Shown: positions 47,992 through 59,494, counted from the first letter of the stretch. The stretch is 64,000 nt of DNA from Mesorhizobium sp. B2-3-12 (GCF_006442205.1 NZ_VFVR01000001.1:186001-250000); one strand, 5' to 3'. Notes: a model not told the origin generated them from the sequence alone. Program-made: numbers and translations.

Positions 47992-50160
47992 TCAGCTCCT
48001 GACCACCAGAGGGACCAGACCCTCATGCGCATCGGCGAGGAAGGCGCCGACACGATCTCCCACGCGTTGAAACGTCAGATCCACCGCCACATCTCCTACC
48101 GAGAGATGGCGAAGGACGAGGTTGTCGATACCGATCGGCAAGCGCGGCTGGGTCACGTGAATTTCGTTGGTCCGGCCGTCGATCTGGAGGCCCAGGCAGG
48201 CCTGCATGAGCATGAAGGCGGAGCCCGCGGACCAGGCCTGCGGCAGGCAGGCCACCGGATAGGCGATCGGCGCTTCGCCGGCCGCGCGCGTGAAACCACA
48301 GAACAGTTCGGGCAGCCGCATGTTGAAGTGAACCGCGGATTCGAAGGTTCCGCTCATCAACCGCACCACGCTGTCGCGGATCCCATATCGTGCCAGTCCG
48401 GCCGCGCAGATCGCGGTGTCGTGCGGCCAGATCGACCCGTTATGATAGGACATCGGATTGAAGAAGATCGCGTCGTCAGCCAGCGTTCTCAGTCCCCAGC
48501 CGGAATGGAACGAAGCCGACAGCAACTGGTCGGCGACCATGCGTGCGCGATCCGGACTGGGAAGGCCGACATAGAGCAGGTGACCGGCATTGGACGTGCG
48601 CACCTTGCAGGGCTGGCCATCGCCATCGATCGCCAGTGCATAATAGCCGAGGTCTTCGATCCAGAAGTGCCGTTCGACGTGTTGGCGAATGGCATCCGCG
48701 CGCACTTCCCAATCCTGCGCCCGCTCCTCTTCGCCGCGCAACCGCGCAAGCTTTGCCAATCCCTGGAACGCCGCGAAGACGTAGCCCTGGACCTCGACCA
48801 GCGCTATCGGTCCTTTTGGAATGCGGCCGTCGGCATGGAAGACGGAATCGAAACTGTCCTTCCACCCCTGGTTGGCAAGCCCTGACTCCGCGGCGCGCTG
48901 GTAGGTGAGGAACCCTGTGGGACGGCTCGCTGTTTCGATCCACTCGGCCGCCGCGCACAGCGATGGCCAAAGGCTGTCGATGAAAGCCGTGTCTCCCGTG
49001 CGGTCGGCATAGGCGCAGGCGAGATGGATGTAGAGAGGCGTCGTGTCGACACCGCCATAGTAGCGGCCGAACGGCAGTTCGCTGAGCGCCGCCATCTCGC
49101 CCTTGCGCGTCTCGTGCATGATCTTGCCGGGTTCGGAATCGCTGAAGAGAGAGGTCTCGGTCGCCTGGTGCTGGGCGAGAAACGCAAGCACGCCGCGGGC
49201 CAGGCCTGGATTGAGCCAAAGCATCTGCAAGGCGGAAATCACCCCGTCCCGGCCGAAGGCGGTGGAAAACCATGGAATGCCGGCATAGGGGTAAGGGCCG
49301 GTCGCCAATTCCGTCGTGAGCAACGCCACGTCCGCGCGGGCGCGTTCCATCCAATCATTGAAAACACGGCCCGAACTGTGCAGCGTCGCGCCATGCCGCC
49401 GCTTGGCGCGCATGCCGAAACGGGCACGGGCGGCGGCGGCCCGGAACCGGCCGCTTTCGGGCCGGTCTGTCGTCTCGCCGCCCACTTCCACGTAAAGCGT
49501 CTGGCTGCTGCGCTTGGTGATCGCGATGAAGAAATCCGCCCGCTCGGAGGTCAATTGATCGGGCGTCTGCGAAAACGACATCGCGGATGTACGCACCACC
49601 TTGTCCAAGCCTTCGTAGCGCAGCAAGACCGAGTTCCGATCGATCTCGGCCGTGTGGGCAGTTCCTCGCTTGGGACGCGTCGAACCCCGAACCTCGAACA
49701 TGTCGCGAAAATCGACACCGAAGCGCAGCGACAGAAGGACGGTCGAATGCTCCCGGCTGTAGTTGGAGAGCGTTATGCGTTCATACAGTCTTTCCTGCCA
49801 CAGCAGTCTGACCCGCTCGATATGAAGGGCACCTTGCGGAATCTGTCGGCCAGCGGCACTCTCGATCGGCAGGTTGGTCAGATTGCTCGTGAACAGGACG
49901 TTGTCCTGGCTAAGCGATGCGCCAAGCAATGAGAGCGACCGTCCGCCGACGGTCAGGCGAAATTCGGAGAGCATCCGCGTGTCGTCACGGAAGAAGCCGT
50001 CGCCGGCGCCGCGTATGTCGCCATAGGCATCGGCGACGGCAAAGCAGTCACCGTGCTTGAGGGCGTAAAGCCGATGCGGCTCCCGGGGCGCGGTTTCGTC
50101 GAGTGAAGCCAGTGCGATTGCAGGATCGAGCTTGCGCTCGTCGAGTTGGGTAATGGTCAA
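47992..50160 (-). CDS. Amylo-alpha-1,6-glucosidase-like glycoside hydrolase
   Basis: A 722-residue protein with an N-terminal beta domain (YALKHGDCFAVADAYGDIRG, GFFRDDTRMLSEFRLTVGG) and a C-terminal alpha/alpha barrel of glycogen-debranching type. The barrel has GYFPYAG-like PYAGIPWFSTAFGRDGVI, NQGWKDSFDSVFHADG and SYHNGSIWPHDTAICAAGL. Acidic residues in GWKDSFD and VEVQGYVF are candidate catalytic groups. No ATG exists at the start; TTG at 50160 is the best candidate, with weak ribosome binding support. It lies between a GT4 gene and otsAB on one strand. Confidence 0.85.
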   Translation of the reverse strand: MTITQLDERKLDPAIALASLDETAPREPHRLYALKHGDCFAVADAYGDIRGAGDGFFRDDTRMLSEFRLTVGGRSLSLLGASLSQDNVLFTSNLTNLPIESAAGRQIPQGALHIERVRLLWQERLYERITLSNYSREHSTVLLSLRFGVDFRDMFEVRGSTRPKRGTAHTAEIDRNSVLLRYEGLDKVVRTSAMSFSQTPDQLTSERADFFIAITKRSSQTLYVEVGGETTDRPESGRFRAAAARARFGMRAKRRHGATLHSSGRVFNDWMERARADVALLTTELATGPYPYAGIPWFSTAFGRDGVISALQMLWLNPGLARGVLAFLAQHQATETSLFSDSEPGKIMHETRKGEMAALSELPFGRYYGGVDTTPLYIHLACAYADRTGDTAFIDSLWPSLCAAAEWIETASRPTGFLTYQRAAESGLANQGWKDSFDSVFHADGRIPKGPIALVEVQGYVFAAFQGLAKLARLRGEEERAQDWEVRADAIRQHVERHFWIEDLGYYALAIDGDGQPCKVRTSNAGHLLYVGLPSPDRARMVADQLLSASFHSGWGLRTLADDAIFFNPMSYHNGSIWPHDTAICAAGLARYGIRDSVVRLMSGTFESAVHFNMRLPELFCGFTRAAGEAPIAYPVACLPQAWSAGSAFMLMQACLGLQIDGRTNEIHVTQPRLPIGIDNLVLRHLSVGDVAVDLTFQRVGDRVGAFLADAHEGLVPLVVRS

Positions 50161-50198
50161 GAAGATTGTCCCGTGTTGGTTTCCGAACGGGTGAAGGT

Positions 50199-51260
50199 CT
50201 ACGAAGCTCTGCTTTCTTCGAGACCATCGCTCAGCCGCGAATAAGCCGCGACATAATCCCTGGCCATTCTGTCGGCCGAAAACCGCCTTTCGAAGGCGGT
50301 TCTTATTCTTCGCCTGTCGAGTTGCAGGAGAGCAGGCATCGAGGCGACGGCATCCTCGATGGTCTCGACGACAAAGCCGGTGGCCCCATGATCGATGATC
50401 TCGGGCATGGCGCCGCAACTCCAGGCCATGACCGGGGTTCCGCAGGCCATGGCCTCGATCACCGCAAGCCCGAAGGGTTCGGGCCAATCGATGGGGAACA
50501 GCAAGGCGGCCGCATTGCCCAAGAACCTGGCCTTCTGGTCCTCGCCGATCTCGCCGACATATTCGACCCGGTCGCCATCGATGAGCGGCTGCACGACTTC
50601 CTCGAAATAGGCGCGGTCGCCATCGCCGACCTTGGCGGCGAGCTTCAGTTTCAGGCCGGTGCGGCGGGCAATCTCGATCGCCCTATCCGGCCGCTTGTCG
50701 CGCGACATTCGGCCGAGAAACGCAAGGTAGGTCCCGTCCGAGCCCGCTTCGAAATCGGGCTCATAAAGCCCAACCGGCAACCCGTGATGGATTGTCGCAA
50801 GCCAATTGGCGGACGCGAACCGCGCCCGCTGGCTGCGGGATATGGAAATCATGGGGAACCGCGGAAACCGGTCATAGGCCTGCGCGAGATCCACGTAATC
50901 CAGCCTGCCATGCGGGGTCGTCACCGTGCGTTGCGGCATATTGCGGAAAAACGGGAAATGGAGGAAATGGCTGAGATGGAAATGAACGACGTCGAAGTCG
51001 TCGGCGCGTTTCCTCACCTCGTCGAGCATGGACAGATGCGCCGCGATCTCCGACTTCAGCGGGCGAGGATCGAGACGAAGCGCCCTTTCGCGGCACGGCA
51101 CGAGCTTGGCCGAGGTCTTCGTATCGCCGCTGGCGAACAAGGTCACCTCGTGGCCGAGGTCGACGAGCGCTTCGGTAAGGTATGAGATGATGCGCTCGGT
51201 ACCCCCGTACAGTCTTGGCGGCACCGATTCGTACAGCGGCGCGACATGGGCGATCTTCAT
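50199..51260 (-). CDS. GT4 family glycosyltransferase
   Basis: A 353-residue GT-B glycosyltransferase. The N-terminal loop is HVAPLYESVPPRLYGGTERI, and the C-terminal nucleotide-sugar site is PIDWPEPFGLAVIEAMACGTP (glutamates of the E-x7-E motif). No membrane segment is visible. It is first in the run GT4, glycoside hydrolase, otsA, otsB. Product unknown; an alpha-glucan or glycosylated osmolyte is a guess based on the neighbours. Confidence 0.88.
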   Translation of the reverse strand: MKIAHVAPLYESVPPRLYGGTERIISYLTEALVDLGHEVTLFASGDTKTSAKLVPCRERALRLDPRPLKSEIAAHLSMLDEVRKRADDFDVVHFHLSHFLHFPFFRNMPQRTVTTPHGRLDYVDLAQAYDRFPRFPMISISRSQRARFASANWLATIHHGLPVGLYEPDFEAGSDGTYLAFLGRMSRDKRPDRAIEIARRTGLKLKLAAKVGDGDRAYFEEVVQPLIDGDRVEYVGEIGEDQKARFLGNAAALLFPIDWPEPFGLAVIEAMACGTPVMAWSCGAMPEIIDHGATGFVVETIEDAVASMPALLQLDRRRIRTAFERRFSADRMARDYVAAYSRLSDGLEESRAS

Positions 51261-51439
51261 GTCCCGGCGTCCCTCAATAAGCTGGTCATAGAGCCAAAAT
51301 GCATCAGGGCCGGGATCGTTCCGGAATCATTGGAAAGTGCGACGAATGATCGATCCGTCCCCTGTTTGGCTCGACGCAGCCGCCCTATTTCCTGTTGGTG
51401 CCGCCGACCTTGCGCTTACGGCGGTCGAAGGAGGCCCAG

Positions 51440-51916
51440 ATGCAGGAACCCAGGGATATCGCAGCCCGGCGTCTGAGTATGATCATCGAGCAATATGTCG
51501 AGGCCAGAAAACGGCATTTCGGCTTTGTGTCCACGGACCAGGCTGCCCGAGTGATCCGCAGAACCCTGAAACCTGATCCTTCGGAGCCAGCGCTTTCCGA
51601 TCACGACCTCGACGACATGGTCGCCTCCCTCGCTGTGAAGAACGGCTTGGCCGTCATCTTCGACCGCGGCGTAAGGGGACCGGCCAACGGCGCCGACGCC
51701 GACCTGAACAGAAAGGAACCGATTATGCGAGCACCGACCGAGACCCCCGATGTTGCCGGCGCGGTGGACGCCATCCTGAGCGATCGCACGGCGCAGCTTT
51801 CGATGAGCGCCGTGATCTCGTTGCTGCGCGAACGGACGGGCACGAAGCGATCCGACGCGGATCTGGAAGGGCTGATCGCCAAGAAAGCCGCCGTTTTGGA
51901 CGTGCATCTGTCATGA
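51440..51916 (+). CDS. Hypothetical protein
   Basis: I do not recognise a family. The 158-residue product is hydrophilic with two similar-looking helical halves: IEQYVEARKRHFGFVSTDQA with LSDHDLDDMVASLAVKNGLA, and VDAILSDRTAQLSMSAVISL with KRSDADLEGLIAKKAAVLDV. A GAAGGAGG ribosome binding site lies 5 nt before the ATG at 51440, which supports the start. It stands alone, divergent from the GT4 gene, before tRNA-Lys. Confidence 0.7.
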   Translation: MQEPRDIAARRLSMIIEQYVEARKRHFGFVSTDQAARVIRRTLKPDPSEPALSDHDLDDMVASLAVKNGLAVIFDRGVRGPANGADADLNRKEPIMRAPTETPDVAGAVDAILSDRTAQLSMSAVISLLRERTGTKRSDADLEGLIAKKAAVLDVHLS

Positions 51917-51987
51917 AGCATCTGAACAGTCGTTGAGCGCGACAAGATACACGGACAAATCAAAAGCGCTGGCAAGACATTTGACGA

Positions 51988-52063
51988 TGGTGAGCGCGAT
52001 GGGATTCGAACCCATGACCTACTGATTAAAAGTCAGTTGCTCTACCGGCTGAGCTACGCGCTC
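51988..52063 (-). tRNA. tRNA-Lys (anticodon TTT)
   Basis: The minus strand folds into a complete cloverleaf of 76 nt with encoded CCA: acceptor GAGCGCG/CGCGCTC, D-arm GCTC-AGCCGGTAGA-GAGC type, anticodon arm CTGACTTTTAATCAG, and T-arm ATGGGTTCGAATCCCAT. The anticodon is TTT. No integrase or att-like repeat is next to it. Confidence 0.97.
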
Positions 52064-52359
52064 CCGCGGGCTCGAAAAGGCCGCCCTCGAAATTGCGCGG
52101 AACATAGGGAGAGTGCCGCGACCGGTCAACCGGAAAAGAGCGTCAAAAGGCCAGCTGTTTCAAGCATGGTCACTTCGCCTGATAAGACGCCCCGAAGGCT
52201 CCAAATCCCCCGAGCAGCCGGCAGAACTTTTCAATGGGCTGCCGACCCAACCGAGAAACATTACAAATCAGCAACTTGGCGGTTCATGAGGAACCATCGG
52301 TAAGATCGCTCGTTACCTCGCCACAAGGGACGTCAATCATCCTTTCGAAGGAGAAGACC

Positions 52360-52851
52360 ATGAACAAGCTCGCAACGGGTATACTGGCGACCACGCTATC
52401 AATATCTTTTGCCGCGGCGGCCGCCATGCCGGCAGAAGCAGCCCAGATGTTTGTGCCGCAGACGTCATCAGCTTCTAGCGATGCACAGAACGTCGACTAC
52501 AAGCCCTGGATGAACAACCGCCACGGCAATCGAAACTTCAGCAACCGCAACTTCAACCGCAATCGTAACTTTGCGCGAAACTATGATGGTGGAAGTTATT
52601 GGAACGGCCATCGCGGCTATCGTGAATACCGTCGCGGTTACCGCCGCCATGGCGATTACTGGTTCCCGCTTGCCGCTTTCGCGACTGGCGCATTGATCAC
52701 CGGTGCGATCGTCAACAGCGAGAGCAATCGTGTCTATGAAGGCAACTCGCACGTCCAGTGGTGCTACGACCGCTACAAGAGCTACCGGGCATCGGACAAC
52801 ACCTTCCAGCCGTACAATGGGCCGCGCCAGGAGTGCCGCTCGCCGTACTGA
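52360..52851 (+). CDS. BA14K family protein
   Basis: Secreted or surface protein of the BA14K family; the Brucella member is immunoreactive and lectin-like. The 163-residue product has a signal peptide ([20 protein letters not shown]), then an N/R/Y-rich low-complexity stretch (for example [16 protein letters not shown]). A hydrophobic helix follows ([17 protein letters not shown]), and the C-terminal BA14K motif is [18 protein letters not shown] with a second cysteine near the end. The ATG at 52360 has a GAAGGAGAAG site upstream. The 296 bp before it, after tRNA-Lys, hold nothing else I can name. Confidence 0.85.
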   Translation: MNKLATGILATTLSISFAAAAAMPAEAAQMFVPQTSSASSDAQNVDYKPWMNNRHGNRNFSNRNFNRNRNFARNYDGGSYWNGHRGYREYRRGYRRHGDYWFPLAAFATGALITGAIVNSESNRVYEGNSHVQWCYDRYKSYRASDNTFQPYNGPRQECRSPY

Positions 52852-52900
52852 TCCACGGATAGTGTGAGTGGCGTATGAGTAGCGTATGCTTGTGAGTAGA

Positions 52901-52931
52901 AGGCCCGCGCCAAAATGGCGCGGGCCTTTTT
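52901..52931. terminator. Bidirectional terminator between the BA14K gene and glpK
   Basis: AGGCCCGCGCCA (52901-52912) pairs perfectly with TGGCGCGGGCCT (52916-52927) around a 3-nt loop and is followed by TTTT. The stop codon of the convergent glpK lies at its right edge (52930-52932). It probably ends both transcripts. Confidence 0.88.
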
Positions 52932-54420
52932 AGGTGCTCAGTGTCCTGCGCACGGCATCGCGCCAGCCCGACAGTTTCGCCGCACGGCTGGAAGCGTCCA
53001 TCTCCGGCTGAAAGCGCCGCTCCAGCGCCCAGCTTTTTGCGAATTCTCGCGCCTTCGGCCACACGCCGGCTCTCGAACCGGCGAGCCAGGCCGCTCCCAG
53101 CGCGGTCGTCTCCAGGATGGTCGGCCGATCGACCGGCGCGTCGAGAATGTCGGCCAGTCTCTGCATGGTCCAGTCCGACGCCACCATGCCGCCATCGACC
53201 CTGAGCACGGTCTTGGCGGAGGCGCCCTTCCAGTCCTTGCGCATCGCATCCAGCAGGTCGCGGGTCTGATAAGCGACAGATTCCAGAGCGGCTCGGGCGA
53301 ACTCCGCCGGGCCGGAATTGCGGGTCAACCCGAAGATCGCGCCCCTCGCCCCGGCGTCCCAATGCGGCGCGCCGAGCCCGACAAAAGCCGGCACCAGATA
53401 GACATTCTGGGTCGGATCGGCCTCCGCCGCCAGCCTGCCGCTCTGTTCGGCCTTGCCGATCACCTTGATGCCATCGCGCAGCCATTGCACGGCGGCCCCG
53501 GCAATGAAGATCGAGCCTTCCAGCGCGTAGGTGGTCTTGCCGTTCAACCGATAGGCGATGGTCGTCAGCAGCCGGTTCTTCGAGCGCACCAGATCGCTGC
53601 CGGTGTTGAGCAGCGCAAAACAGCCTGTGCCGTAGGTGGATTTCATCATACCCGGCTCGAAGCAGGCCTGCCCGATGGTTGCGGCATGCTGGTCGCCGGC
53701 GACGCCGAGGATTCTGATCTCGGCGCCAAAGAGGCTTTTCTCTGTGATTCCATATTCATCGGCGCAATCCTTGACTTCGGGCAACATCGCGGCTGGAATG
53801 CGCAGGATGGAAAGCAGTTCGTCGTCCCAGGCATTCTCGGCGATGTTGTAGACGAGCGTGCGGGACGCGTTGGTGGCATCGGTGGCGTGCACCTTGCCGC
53901 CGGTCAGCCGCCAGATCAGAAAACTGTCGATGGTGCCGGCCAGCAATTCGCCCTTCTCGGCCCGCTTCCTTGCGCCTTTCACCTTGTCCAGCATCCAGGC
54001 GATCTTGGTGCCCGAAAAATAGGGATCGAGCAGCAGGCCGGTCTTGTGCGTGAATTTCTTTTCCAGCCCTTGTTTCTTGAGCTTCTGGCAAAGCGGCGCG
54101 GTGCGCCGATCTTGCCAGACAATCGCGTTGTGAATCGGTTTGCCCGTCGCCCTATCCCAGATGACGATGGTCTCGCGCTGGTTGGTGATGCCGATGGCCA
54201 CGACATCGGCAGCCGTACAGCCGGCCTTTTTCAGTGCGGCCTTCACCGTCGTCACGACGCTTGCCCAGATCTCTTCCGGGTCGTGCTCGACCCAGCCGGA
54301 GGCCGGATAGTGCTGGGTGAATTCCTTCTGCCCGCTGCCGGCGACTGTCATGTCCTTGTCGAACAGGATCGCCCGGGTCGATGTCGTTCCCTGGTCGATG
54401 GCCAGCACAAAACCGCTCAT
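52930..54420 (-). CDS. glpK: Glycerol kinase
   Basis: Phosphorylates glycerol to glycerol-3-phosphate, the substrate of GlpD. The 496-residue FGGY kinase has [20 protein letters not shown] at the N terminus, [14 protein letters not shown], and [20 protein letters not shown] in the second domain. It lies downstream of the glycerol ABC transporter genes on the same strand, separated by a strong hairpin, and so completes the uptake-kinase-dehydrogenase route. Confidence 0.97.
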   Translation of the reverse strand: MSGFVLAIDQGTTSTRAILFDKDMTVAGSGQKEFTQHYPASGWVEHDPEEIWASVVTTVKAALKKAGCTAADVVAIGITNQRETIVIWDRATGKPIHNAIVWQDRRTAPLCQKLKKQGLEKKFTHKTGLLLDPYFSGTKIAWMLDKVKGARKRAEKGELLAGTIDSFLIWRLTGGKVHATDATNASRTLVYNIAENAWDDELLSILRIPAAMLPEVKDCADEYGITEKSLFGAEIRILGVAGDQHAATIGQACFEPGMMKSTYGTGCFALLNTGSDLVRSKNRLLTTIAYRLNGKTTYALEGSIFIAGAAVQWLRDGIKVIGKAEQSGRLAAEADPTQNVYLVPAFVGLGAPHWDAGARGAIFGLTRNSGPAEFARAALESVAYQTRDLLDAMRKDWKGASAKTVLRVDGGMVASDWTMQRLADILDAPVDRPTILETTALGAAWLAGSRAGVWPKAREFAKSWALERRFQPEMDASSRAAKLSGWRDAVRRTLST

Positions 54421-54447
54421 TCCAACGTCCTCCGCCTTGATACAAGA

Positions 54448-54474
54448 AGGGAGACGGCAACGCGCCGTCTCCCT
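54448..54474 (-). terminator. Hairpin between glpV and glpK
   Basis: AGGGAGACGGC (54448-54458) pairs perfectly with GCCGTCTCCCT (54464-54474) around AACGC. There is no long T-tract on the minus strand, so it may be a weak terminator or an mRNA-stabilising 3' end that lets glpV mRNA exceed glpK mRNA. Confidence 0.55.
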
Positions 54475-54509
54475 GTTTCACAAGGGCGCGAAAGCCCGCA
54501 TAGACCGTC

Positions 54510-56234
54510 TTACTTCTGCCAGCTCTTGACCAGCTCGTCATAGTTGATGGTCTGCGGCTTTTCCTTTTCGTTCTCGATCTTCAGCTGAGGCGCGAGATTG
54601 CCGGCCTTGACCGCGTCGGCATTCCAGTAAGCGAGATCATGTTCCTCCGCGAGCTTCGGCCCGATGTCACCCTGGACGCCGGACTTCTCGATGCGGCCCA
54701 TGACCTTTTCCTGCTCGGCGCAGAGCGAGTCCATCGCTTCCTGCGCGCTCTTGGCGCCCGACGACGCATCGCCGATCGCCTGCCACCAGAGTTGTGCCAG
54801 CTTCGGATAGTCAGGCACGTTGGTGCCGGTCGGCGACCACTGCACACGGGCCGGCGAACGATAGAACTCGATCAGGCCGCCGAGCTTCGGTGCGCGTTCG
54901 GTGAAGCTCTTGTCGTGGATCGTGGAGTCGCGGATGAAGGTCAGGCCGACATGGCTCTTCTTCACGTCCACGGTCTTCGATGTCACGAACTGGGCATAGA
55001 GCCAGGCCGCCTTCGCCCGGTCTTCGGGCGTCGACTTCATCAGCGTCCACGACCCGACGTCCTGGTAGCCGAGCTTCATGCCGTCCTTCCAGTAGACGCC
55101 ATGCGGCGATGGGGCCATGCGCCACTTCGGCGTGCCATCGTCGTTCATGACCGGCAGGCCAGGCTTCACCATGTCGGCGGTGAAGGCGGTGTACCAGAAG
55201 ATCTGCTGGGCGATGTTGCCCTGCGCCGGAACCGGGCCCGATTCGGAGAAGGTCATGCCCTGCGCTTCCTGCGGCGCGTAGGCCTTCAGCCAGTCCAGGT
55301 ATTTCTGGATCGAATAGACCGCGGCCGGGCCGTTGGTGTCGCCGCCGCGCGCCGTGCAGGAGCCGACCGGCTGCGATTTCTCGTTGACCTTGATGCCCCA
55401 TTCGTCGACCGGCAGCCCGTTGGGCAGGCCCTTGTCGCCATTGCCGGCCATCGACAGCCACGCGTCGGTGAACCGCCAGCCCAGCGACGGGTCCTTCTTG
55501 CCGTAGTCCATGTGGCCATAGACTTTCTTGCCGTCGACGTCGCGGCCGGTGAAGAACTCGGCGATATCCTCATAGGCCGACCAGTTGACCGGCACGCCGA
55601 GGTCGTAACCGTACTTGGCCTTGAAGTCGGCCTTGTTCTTCTCGTCGTTGAACCAGTCGTAACGGAACCAGTAGAGGTTGGCGAACTGTTGGTCGGGGAG
55701 CTGATAGAGCTTCTTGTCCGGCGCCGTGGTGAAGGAGGAGCCGACGAAGTCCGCCAGGTCGAGGCCCGGATTGGTGACGTCCTTGCCTTCACCAGCCATC
55801 CAGTCGGTCAGGTTGCGCACCTGCTGGTAGCGCCAGTGGGTGCCGATCAGGTCGGAATCGTTGACCCAGCCGTCATAGAGGTTCTGGCCGGTCTGCATCT
55901 GGGTCTGGATCTTCTCGACGACGTCGCCTTCCTGGATGACGTCGTGTGTGACCTTGATGCCGGTGATGGCGGCAAACGCCGGCGCGAGCACCTGCGATTC
56001 ATACTGGTGTGTCGTCAGCGTTTCCGAAACCACCTTGATCTCCATGCCGGCGAACGGCTTGGCGGCGTCGATGAACCACTGCATTTCCTTTTCCTGGTCG
56101 GCGCGCGAAAGCGTCGACAGATCGCCTATCTCCTTGTCGAGAAAGGTCTTTGCTTCATCCATTCCGGCATAGGCGTGGCCCGCGCCGAGCAAAAGGACAA
56201 GGGCAGTCGTTGACGTTAAAAATTGCCGTCGCAT
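54510..56234 (-). CDS. glpV: Glycerol ABC transporter substrate-binding protein
   Basis: Periplasmic binding protein of the carbohydrate-type ABC importers (574 residues, longer than the usual ~430). The signal peptide is MRRQFLTSTTALVLLLGAGH plus AYA. Binding-protein features include VSETLTTHQYESQVLAPAFA and GVPVNWSAYEDIAEFFTG. Its place after glpSTPQU and before glpK matches the glp operon of Rhizobium leguminosarum, where the transporter is needed for growth on glycerol. Glycerol as the ligand is therefore based on synteny. Confidence 0.9.
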   Translation of the reverse strand: MRRQFLTSTTALVLLLGAGHAYAGMDEAKTFLDKEIGDLSTLSRADQEKEMQWFIDAAKPFAGMEIKVVSETLTTHQYESQVLAPAFAAITGIKVTHDVIQEGDVVEKIQTQMQTGQNLYDGWVNDSDLIGTHWRYQQVRNLTDWMAGEGKDVTNPGLDLADFVGSSFTTAPDKKLYQLPDQQFANLYWFRYDWFNDEKNKADFKAKYGYDLGVPVNWSAYEDIAEFFTGRDVDGKKVYGHMDYGKKDPSLGWRFTDAWLSMAGNGDKGLPNGLPVDEWGIKVNEKSQPVGSCTARGGDTNGPAAVYSIQKYLDWLKAYAPQEAQGMTFSESGPVPAQGNIAQQIFWYTAFTADMVKPGLPVMNDDGTPKWRMAPSPHGVYWKDGMKLGYQDVGSWTLMKSTPEDRAKAAWLYAQFVTSKTVDVKKSHVGLTFIRDSTIHDKSFTERAPKLGGLIEFYRSPARVQWSPTGTNVPDYPKLAQLWWQAIGDASSGAKSAQEAMDSLCAEQEKVMGRIEKSGVQGDIGPKLAEEHDLAYWNADAVKAGNLAPQLKIENEKEKPQTINYDELVKSWQK

Positions 56235-56318
56235 TGTGTCTCCTCCAAGTTTCTAAAAAGGTTTCAAGTGCGATCTGGAGCGTCCGCCGATACGCGGCCG
56301 CCCCATCAGTTTCCCCCT

Positions 56319-56606
56319 CTATACGTAGCGGAACACGCCAATGGCGTAGACCACGGAGAGAGCGAGAGCCCACCACAGGCTGGGCCCAACCAGACCCAGC
56401 CAAGCGAGATGGATAAAGGCGCTGCCAAGCAGCGAAACGAAGAGGCGGTCGCCGCGCGTCGTCTCGAAGCGCAGCACGCCGATACGCGGGTTCCCACCGG
56501 GCGAAGCGTATTCCCAGATACCCATGCCGAGCAAAAGCAGCGCGATGACGCTGAAGAACGCCGCCGTCGGCCAGGTCCACGCCATCCAGGAGAAATCGAG
56601 GTTCAT
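56319..56606 (-). CDS. glpU: DUF2160 small membrane protein of the glycerol transporter operon
   Basis: A 95-residue protein with about three hydrophobic segments (WTWPTAAFFSVIALLLLGMG, FVSLLGSAFIHLAWLGLVG, LWWALALSVVYAIGVFRYV) and the central PRIGVLRFETTRGDRLF. It matches DUF2160, which occurs in rhizobial glycerol ABC operons as GlpU. Its role is unknown; an accessory membrane subunit is likely. It lies 3 bp after the second permease gene. Confidence 0.85.
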   Translation of the reverse strand: MNLDFSWMAWTWPTAAFFSVIALLLLGMGIWEYASPGGNPRIGVLRFETTRGDRLFVSLLGSAFIHLAWLGLVGPSLWWALALSVVYAIGVFRYV

Positions 56607-56609
56607 GGA

Positions 56610-57530
<921 letters not shown>

Positions 57531-57531
57531 C

Positions 57532-58398
<867 letters not shown>

Positions 58399-59484
58399 CT
58401 ATGCCACCCCCATCTCGACACGCCCCATGTCAACTAGCCAGGAATCGGCATAGATGTTGATGCCGGCCGGATCGAACCGCACCTTCGGTTCGGCCGGCAC
58501 TGTCTCGTCCTCGCCGATGACCGCCGCGATGTCGCGGCCCTCCAGCTTGGCGCGCACCACCTTGTGTCGGCCGACATCCTCGACCTTGCTGATCGAAACG
58601 GCCATGCCGTCGCGGCCAAGACGCACATATTCCGGCCGGATGCCAAGCTCGATCGCGCCACCGCCCGCCTTGGGCGCGCCCGGCAGCTCGATCCGCTGTG
58701 AACCGAGCGTCGCGGTTTTGCCGTCGATCGCCACCGGCATGACATTCATGCCGGGCGAGCCGATGAAATAGCCGACGAAGGTGTGGCGCGGACGCTCGAA
58801 CAATTCCGCCGGGGTGCCGATCTGGACGATGCCGCCATCATACATGACCACCACCTGGTCGGCGAAGGTCAGTGCCTCGGTCTGGTCGTGCGTGACATAG
58901 ACCATGGTGTAGCCGAAGCGCCGATGAAGCTGTTTCAATTGCGAACGCAGCACCCATTTCATATGCGGGTCGATGACCGTCAGCGGTTCGTCGAACAGGA
59001 TGGCGTTGACGTCGGAACGCACCAGCCCGCGGCCGAGCGAAATCTTCTGTTTCTGGTCGGCGGTCAGGCCCCTCGCCTTCTTCTTGGCCCACGATGCCAG
59101 ATCGATCATCTCCAGCGTCTCGCGCACCTTGCGGTCGACATCGGCTTCCGGCACGCCGCGATTGCGCAGCGGGAAGGCCAGATTGTCGTAAACGGTCATG
59201 GTGTCGTAGATGACCGGGAACTGGAACACCTGCGCGATGTTGCGCTCCTGCGTCGACAAATTGGTCACGTCCCTGCCGTTGAACAGCAGCTGGCCATGCG
59301 AGGGATGGAGCAGGCCTGAAATGATGTTGAGCAGCGTGGTCTTGCCGCAGCCGGACGGCCCCAGCAGCGCATAGGCGCCGCCATCCTCGAAAATGTGGTG
59401 CACTTCGCGCAGCGCGAAATCGGCATCCTTTTGCGGGTTCGGCAGGTAGGAATGCCTGACATGGTTGACGTCGATGCGTGCCAT
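58399..59484 (-). CDS. glpT: ABC transporter ATP-binding protein, with degenerate signature
   Basis: Nucleotide-binding subunit of 361 residues with a C-terminal OB/TOBE region (about 240-361). Walker A GPSGCGKT (42-49), Walker B ILFDEP (D165, E166) and the H-loop histidine H199 (VYVTHDQTEA) are intact. The signature is LTADQ (140-144) in place of LSGGQ. The partner GlpS has the reverse set of changes. GlpT here names an ATPase in the rhizobial scheme and not the enteric antiporter. Confidence 0.93.
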   Translation of the reverse strand: MARIDVNHVRHSYLPNPQKDADFALREVHHIFEDGGAYALLGPSGCGKTTLLNIISGLLHPSHGQLLFNGRDVTNLSTQERNIAQVFQFPVIYDTMTVYDNLAFPLRNRGVPEADVDRKVRETLEMIDLASWAKKKARGLTADQKQKISLGRGLVRSDVNAILFDEPLTVIDPHMKWVLRSQLKQLHRRFGYTMVYVTHDQTEALTFADQVVVMYDGGIVQIGTPAELFERPRHTFVGYFIGSPGMNVMPVAIDGKTATLGSQRIELPGAPKAGGGAIELGIRPEYVRLGRDGMAVSISKVEDVGRHKVVRAKLEGRDIAAVIGEDETVPAEPKVRFDPAGINIYADSWLVDMGRVEMGVA

Positions 59485-59494
59485 ATCGCCCTCC

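Noticed and set aside
51988..52063. tRNA-Lys as an island attachment site
   Set aside because: No integrase or duplicated 3' tRNA end is seen in the flanking DNA, and the next genes are ordinary chromosomal genes.
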